The notes under the pieces are model-generated. The model saw nothing but the letters and a program-made list of their open reading frames with translations, was not told the DNA's origin and ran no database searches. Made by a program: the position numbers and the translations under genes. From an uncultured Hyphomonadaceae bacterium (GTDB lineage: Bacteria; Pseudomonadota; Alphaproteobacteria; Caulobacterales; Maricaulaceae), in the NCBI GenBank assembly GCA_913058335.1, contig CAJXPX010000005.1:62001-126000 (forward strand): a DNA stretch of 64,000 bases. The letters are read 5' to 3'. Shown here piece by piece: positions 59,861 to 64,000 of this stretch (its first letter is position 1; the number at the start of each line of letters is the position of its first letter).

Positions 59861-61304
59861 CCGCCTTCGGCGTTTGCGTGATCCGCGTGTTGAGGTCGAG
59901 TTTGCGGTCATATCCGAAATCAAGAATGCCTTTCGGCTCACGCATGTCTCAGCAGCTGCCAGTGAGGCAGGGCTAGTGCCTGGAATGTCTGTTGCGGATG
60001 CGCGAGCCATATGCCCTAAACTTCTGACCGAACCTAGAAACCCGGCGCGCGAGGAAATGTTACTCCGTGCACTGCGACGCTGGGCCGACCGACTCTCGCC
60101 CTGGATTGCAATTGATAAGCCGAACGGTCTCATGCTGGATATTACGGGCTGCTCGCATCTGTTCGGCGGCGAGGCCGACATGGCAGCAGAAACTATCGCT
60201 AGTTTGGACATTAAGTTAATCACATCAAAAATTGGAATTGCTGATACGAAAGGCGCGGCGCAAGCTTTAGCCCGTTTCAGTGCGGATAGGGTCAGAATAT
60301 CAACGCAAGGCGAGCTAAAGCGTGATCTCAAAGACTTGCCGATTGAAGCCCTGAGCATCGACCCCAAAATATCCAATAATTTGCGCCGGGTTGGATTGCA
60401 CCGAATTGGGCAGCTTTACGACATTAAGCCGTCCGAGCTATCACGGCGATATGGCTTGGCCCTTATGAAGTCCCTCGCTATGGCCACAGGGCAAATGCCT
60501 GACCCCATATCGCCGCTGGCGTCCGATCCTGTATTCGCGGCGCAAATGAACTTGCCAGACCCCATCGGGTATAAGTCTGATCTGGAAGATGTCTTGGATA
60601 AGCTCTCGCACTCTGTTTGCACACGGTTGAAGGCGGCGCATTTTGGCGCGCGAAGTTTTTCTCTGACCGTGCGGTGTGTTGATACGGGCGATCATGTACT
60701 CACCATTGGGTTCGCTCGGCCCTGTCATGATGCCGTGCTCGTCAAACGCCAGTTCGACCCCAAGATCGATACGCTGAAAATCCAATACGGTGCCGATTGG
60801 TTTCGCTTAAAGGCCGAAATGCTGGAGCCGATTAAAACCCGTCAGCGCATGTTTGAGGGTGATGAACAGGACACGCTTGAAGATCTGGGCCAGCTCATCA
60901 CGACCCTTGGTAATCGCTTGGGCTTTGACCGTGTCCGGCGGTTTACGCCGAAAGACAGCCATCACCCGGATTGTGAGTTTGAGGCGATTGAGGCGGCGGA
61001 TAGTCGTCCCGTCCCGTCATGGCCAGAGGCCACGCGCGAGCGCCCCCATCAAATGTTCAGGCCAGAACGTCTGCGCACACTCACGCCGGGACGCCCGCCG
61101 AAAGCCTTTGAATGGCGCAAAGCGAGGCATGAGACTCTGTCGGCTTATGGCCCGGAGCGTTTGTCTCCGGAATGGTGGAAACTTACGCGGGATGAGGTCA
61201 AAGATTATTGGGCTGTTGAGACCAAGGCGGGCCCGCGCCTCTGGCTATTGACCTATCCGCAGCGCACACCGCCCGACTGGTTTGTCACGGGTCAGTTCCT
61301 ATGA
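59814..61304 (+). CDS. imuB: ImuB, Y-family polymerase-like protein
   Basis: The 496-residue protein is a Y-family polymerase fold (MAKRVMSIWLPQLPLDRL, DKPNGLMLDITGCSHLFGGE, LRRVGLHRIGQLYDIKPSEL) without the full set of catalytic acidic residues, as in ImuB, which is a hub joining the beta clamp and DnaE2 rather than an active polymerase. The C-terminal YWAVETKAGPRLWLLTY segment is typical. It overlaps imuA at its start and dnaE2 by four bases at its end (ATGA). Confidence 0.92.
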   Translation: MAKRVMSIWLPQLPLDRLRRLRDPRVEVEFAVISEIKNAFRLTHVSAAASEAGLVPGMSVADARAICPKLLTEPRNPAREEMLLRALRRWADRLSPWIAIDKPNGLMLDITGCSHLFGGEADMAAETIASLDIKLITSKIGIADTKGAAQALARFSADRVRISTQGELKRDLKDLPIEALSIDPKISNNLRRVGLHRIGQLYDIKPSELSRRYGLALMKSLAMATGQMPDPISPLASDPVFAAQMNLPDPIGYKSDLEDVLDKLSHSVCTRLKAAHFGARSFSLTVRCVDTGDHVLTIGFARPCHDAVLVKRQFDPKIDTLKIQYGADWFRLKAEMLEPIKTRQRMFEGDEQDTLEDLGQLITTLGNRLGFDRVRRFTPKDSHHPDCEFEAIEAADSRPVPSWPEATRERPHQMFRPERLRTLTPGRPPKAFEWRKARHETLSAYGPERLSPEWWKLTRDEVKDYWAVETKAGPRLWLLTYPQRTPPDWFVTGQFL

Positions 61305-64000
61305 GCTATGCCGAACTATCCGCGGTCAGTAACTTCACCTTTTTAACGGGTGCATCGCACACCTATGAATATGCGCTTATGGCGAAGGCGAAGACCCTTG
61401 CCGCTCTCGCCATCACTGACACCAATACCTTTTCTGGCATTGTCCGCGCGCATACTGCCTGCAAGGCATTGGGGTTAGGGTATGTGGTTGGTGTTCGGCT
61501 GCACCTGACGGATGCTCCCGATATTTTCGCCTATCCCAAGACTCGCAAAGCCTATGGGCGGCTGTGCCGTTTGCTGACAGTCGGGAAACGCCGGACAAAA
61601 AAGGGGGAGTGTGAATTACATCTCGCTGATGTTCTGGAATGGGGCGAGGATAGTATTTTGGTTATCGCGCAAGGAGATGGTCTGCCAAACGCCGCCCAAC
61701 AACTCAAAGCCGTTTTTAGTAGTGCGGTTTATCTGGCATTATCCCCGCGATATGATGGCTATGATCAACGCCACTTCAAGCGCCATGCAACGCTATCCGA
61801 AGATTTGGCAATCCCGCTCGTCGCTATGGGGCAGCCATTGATGCACGATGGCTCTAGGCGCAGGCTCGCGGATATTCTCTCCTGCATACGCGAAGGCGTG
61901 AAGATTGATAACATTGGCAAGCTCGCTCAGCCCAATGCCGAGCGGCGGCTCAAATCTGAATTTGAGATGCGCCGCTTATTCAAGAACCATCCCGAAGCGA
62001 TCACCAATACAGCCGTCATTATGGAGCAATGTAGTTTCAGCCTGGATGAGCTGAAATATGATTACCCTGATGAAGTTGTTGGCGGCGAACAGCCTAATGA
62101 GCGATTGCGCCGCCTGACTGAGGTGGGTTTGACATGGCGTTATCCAGACGGCGTGCCGCTGAAGGTTCAGGCCATGGTCGAGAAGGAGCTCTCCCTTATC
62201 GCGCAGCTGGATTATGCGCGTTATTTTCTCACCGTTCATGATCTAGTTGAATGCGCGCGCTCAAAAGGCATTTTGTGCCAAGGCCGCGGCTCGGCGGCGA
62301 ATTCGGTGGTGTGTTACTCGCTCGGCATTACCGAAGCGTCTCCTGAAACTATTTCAATGGTGTTTGAGCGGTTTATTTCGGAAGTGCGCAATGAGCCTCC
62401 GGATATTGATGTGGATTTTGAGCATGAACGCCGCGAAGAGGTTATCCAATATATCTATGAGAAATTTGGCAGGCACAGAGCGGCCATATGCTCAACTGTT
62501 GTCCATTTCAAAACCAAGTCAGCCATTCGCGAAGTCGCGAAAGCTATGGGCTTGTCACAAGATGCGATTGCCGCCTTGTCGTCCCAAGTTTGGGGGTGGT
62601 CAAGCCGAGGGATTGGGGAAGACCGCGCAGCTGCGGCAGGGTTGGATGTTCAAGATGAACGCATGCGGCAGACCTTGGAACTTACGCAGCAGCTTATTGG
62701 GTTCCCGCGCCATCTTTCTCAGCATACGGGCGGTTTTGTTGTTACTCAAACTCGGCTTGATGAGATGTGCCCAATTGATAATGCCGCCATGGATGACCGG
62801 ACTTATATCGAATGGGATAAGGACGATATCGACGCGGTCGGGATGCTCAAGATCGACGTGCTTGCCCTTGGCATGCTCACCTGTATCCGCAAAGCCTTCG
62901 ATATGCTCTCGGAATGGAAGGGGGAGCATTATACACTGGCAACACTGCCTCAAGATGATCCTGAGACTTATGACATGATTTGCGTGGCCGACACTTTGGG
63001 CGTGTTTCAGATTGAAAGCCGGGCCCAGATGAATTTTACCCCTAGAGCAAGACCGCGCTGCTTTTACGATTTGGTTATTCAGGTCGCGATTATTAGGCCC
63101 GGCCCAATTCAGGGCAATATGGTGCATCCATACCTCAAGCGAAGACGGGGCGAAGAAGCCGTTACCTATCCGTCCAAAGACCTCGAAGAGGTTTTGAGCA
63201 AAACATTAGGTGTACCTCTGTTTCAGGAACAGGCCATGCAAATCGCCATTGTGGCCGCGACATTCTCGCCGAGCGAGGCCGATCAACTCCGGCGCGCTCT
63301 GGGAACCGCGAAGGGGCCGGGCTCTGTTCAGAAGTTCAAAGAGCGGTTCATTCTGGGCTGCCTTGATAATGGATATGACAAAGACTTTGCAGAGGCCGTA
63401 TTTCGGCAGCTTGAAGGATTCTCCGGTTATGGATTCCCAGAGAGCCATGCGGCGAGTTTTGCTCTGCTGGTCTATGCCTCTTGCTGGCTTAAATGCCACC
63501 ACCCTGAAATCTATGCCTGCGCGCTCCTAAACTCGCAGCCCATGGGTTTTTACGCTCCGGCGCAGATAGTGGGCGATGTCCGAAAAGCGGTTATGAAAAA
63601 CGCTCAAAAGCAAGGCGTGGATGTGAGACCTATATCCGTCGAGAAAAGCTATTGGGATCACGTCTTAGAAACTGCGGGCAACGGTCAATTCGCGGTTCGT
63701 TTAGGCTTTCGGCAAATCAAAGGCTTCAAAGAAAAGCACGGTCTGGAAATCGCATCCTTACGGGGGAATGGATACCGCTCAATTGATGCTGTGTGGCGAC
63801 GGGCCGGTTTGAGCAAGCCAGCCCTAGCCCTGCTGGCCAAAGCCGATGCCTTTGCCGCTTACGGCTTGAACCGCCGCGATGCGCTTTGGGAAGTGAACGG
63901 CCTGCCGGGCGACCGGCCACTGCCGCTTTTTGAAAATCTTGGTGAAGGCCAACCCGATGTCAAAACCGCGCTCCCCCAAATGCAGACGTCCGAGGAAGTG
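61301..64000 (+). CDS. dnaE2: Error-prone DNA polymerase DnaE2 (3' cut by window edge)
   Basis: The frame is open for exactly 900 codons to the window edge; DnaE2 proteins are about 1,050-1,100 residues, so the last part is missing. The N terminus (SAVSNFTFLTGASHTYEYAL, AITDTNTFSGIVRAH) is the degenerate PHP domain. The polymerase acidic residues are present: D368 and D370 in EPPDIDVDFEHERREE, and D519 in MLKIDVLALGM, with GQGRGSAANS-like GRGSAANSVVCYS before them and PGPIQGNMVHPYL after. Together with ImuA and ImuB it performs mutagenic translesion synthesis after SOS induction. The ATG overlaps the imuB stop. Confidence 0.93.
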   Translation, partial: MSYAELSAVSNFTFLTGASHTYEYALMAKAKTLAALAITDTNTFSGIVRAHTACKALGLGYVVGVRLHLTDAPDIFAYPKTRKAYGRLCRLLTVGKRRTKKGECELHLADVLEWGEDSILVIAQGDGLPNAAQQLKAVFSSAVYLALSPRYDGYDQRHFKRHATLSEDLAIPLVAMGQPLMHDGSRRRLADILSCIREGVKIDNIGKLAQPNAERRLKSEFEMRRLFKNHPEAITNTAVIMEQCSFSLDELKYDYPDEVVGGEQPNERLRRLTEVGLTWRYPDGVPLKVQAMVEKELSLIAQLDYARYFLTVHDLVECARSKGILCQGRGSAANSVVCYSLGITEASPETISMVFERFISEVRNEPPDIDVDFEHERREEVIQYIYEKFGRHRAAICSTVVHFKTKSAIREVAKAMGLSQDAIAALSSQVWGWSSRGIGEDRAAAAGLDVQDERMRQTLELTQQLIGFPRHLSQHTGGFVVTQTRLDEMCPIDNAAMDDRTYIEWDKDDIDAVGMLKIDVLALGMLTCIRKAFDMLSEWKGEHYTLATLPQDDPETYDMICVADTLGVFQIESRAQMNFTPRARPRCFYDLVIQVAIIRPGPIQGNMVHPYLKRRRGEEAVTYPSKDLEEVLSKTLGVPLFQEQAMQIAIVAATFSPSEADQLRRALGTAKGPGSVQKFKERFILGCLDNGYDKDFAEAVFRQLEGFSGYGFPESHAASFALLVYASCWLKCHHPEIYACALLNSQPMGFYAPAQIVGDVRKAVMKNAQKQGVDVRPISVEKSYWDHVLETAGNGQFAVRLGFRQIKGFKEKHGLEIASLRGNGYRSIDAVWRRAGLSKPALALLAKADAFAAYGLNRRDALWEVNGLPGDRPLPLFENLGEGQPDVKTALPQMQTSEEV

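Noticed and set aside
1-64000. CRISPR arrays, rRNA genes and complete insertion sequences.
   Set aside because: No regularly spaced repeats, no rRNA-like stretches and no transposase genes or matching terminal repeats were noticed on either strand.

Overview
The window is bacterial, most likely alphaproteobacterial. The best evidence for the class is a direct-repeat LexA box (GAAC-N7-GAAC) in front of an imuA-imuB-dnaE2 cassette, together with a mobile-element backbone (ArdC, DUF736, DUF2285, DUF2840, TraF, DUF3363 relaxase) of the kind common in that class. The window has two halves of visibly different composition. About 1-46.05 kb is AT-rich and dense with aromatic-hydrocarbon catabolism genes. 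About 46.06-64 kb is GC-richer and is a mobile-element backbone with a DNA-damage mutagenesis cassette.

The catabolic half merges a TOL-type (toluene/xylene) route with a naphthalene-type (nah) route. TOL-like parts: xylM/xylA hydroxylase (22.8-24.0 and 21.8-22.8 kb), xylB alcohol dehydrogenase (24.1 kb), an aldehyde dehydrogenase (14.9 kb), xylX/xylY toluate dioxygenase (18.8-20.7 kb), a PdxA/TphB-like dehydrogenase (20.7 kb), a XylL-like dehydrogenase (43.1 kb), xylT ferredoxin, xylE catechol 2,3-dioxygenase, xylI, xylH and xylF (10.4-13.8 kb). Nah-like parts: a NahB-like dihydrodiol dehydrogenase (2.1 kb), a naphthalene-type dioxygenase (16.8-18.8 kb), and a tight operon at 28.2-36.1 kb holding nahE, ferredoxin reductase, nahC, Rieske ferredoxin, a salicylate-type oxygenase, nahD and a propionyl-CoA synthetase-like ligase. 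Five Rieske oxygenase alpha/beta pairs are present, but only one Rieske ferredoxin and two reductases. The lower pathway appears to end in an HpaH/HpaI pair instead of the usual XylJ/XylK/XylQ set.

Ahead of the catabolic genes lies a four-gene envelope module (YCF48-like protein, MMPL/RND transporter, DUF1302 outer-membrane protein, DUF1329 protein; 3.3-10.3 kb), probably for handling the hydrophobic substrate. An aromatic-acid MFS transporter at 0.46-1.8 kb is broken by a one-base shortfall in a G run. The only local transcription factor is an IclR-family protein (27.3 kb). Copies of a GTGCAA element, some palindromic, recur in front of many transcription units and are its candidate operators.

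From 46.7 kb the order is: ArdC antirestriction protein and three tiny overlapping genes, a large ParB-like protein, an inverted duplication carrying one intact and one truncated DUF736 gene, DUF6499/DUF2285 protein, HTH protein, DUF2840, TraF peptidase, a coupled small ORF, relaxase, a lipoprotein, an ORF6N protein, and a YedK/membrane-protein pair divergent from imuA-imuB-dnaE2 (dnaE2 runs off the end). No integrase, replication initiator or trb mating-pair genes are seen, so the element is only partly inside the window. All functions are inferred from sequence motifs and recalled family features; no database search was run.
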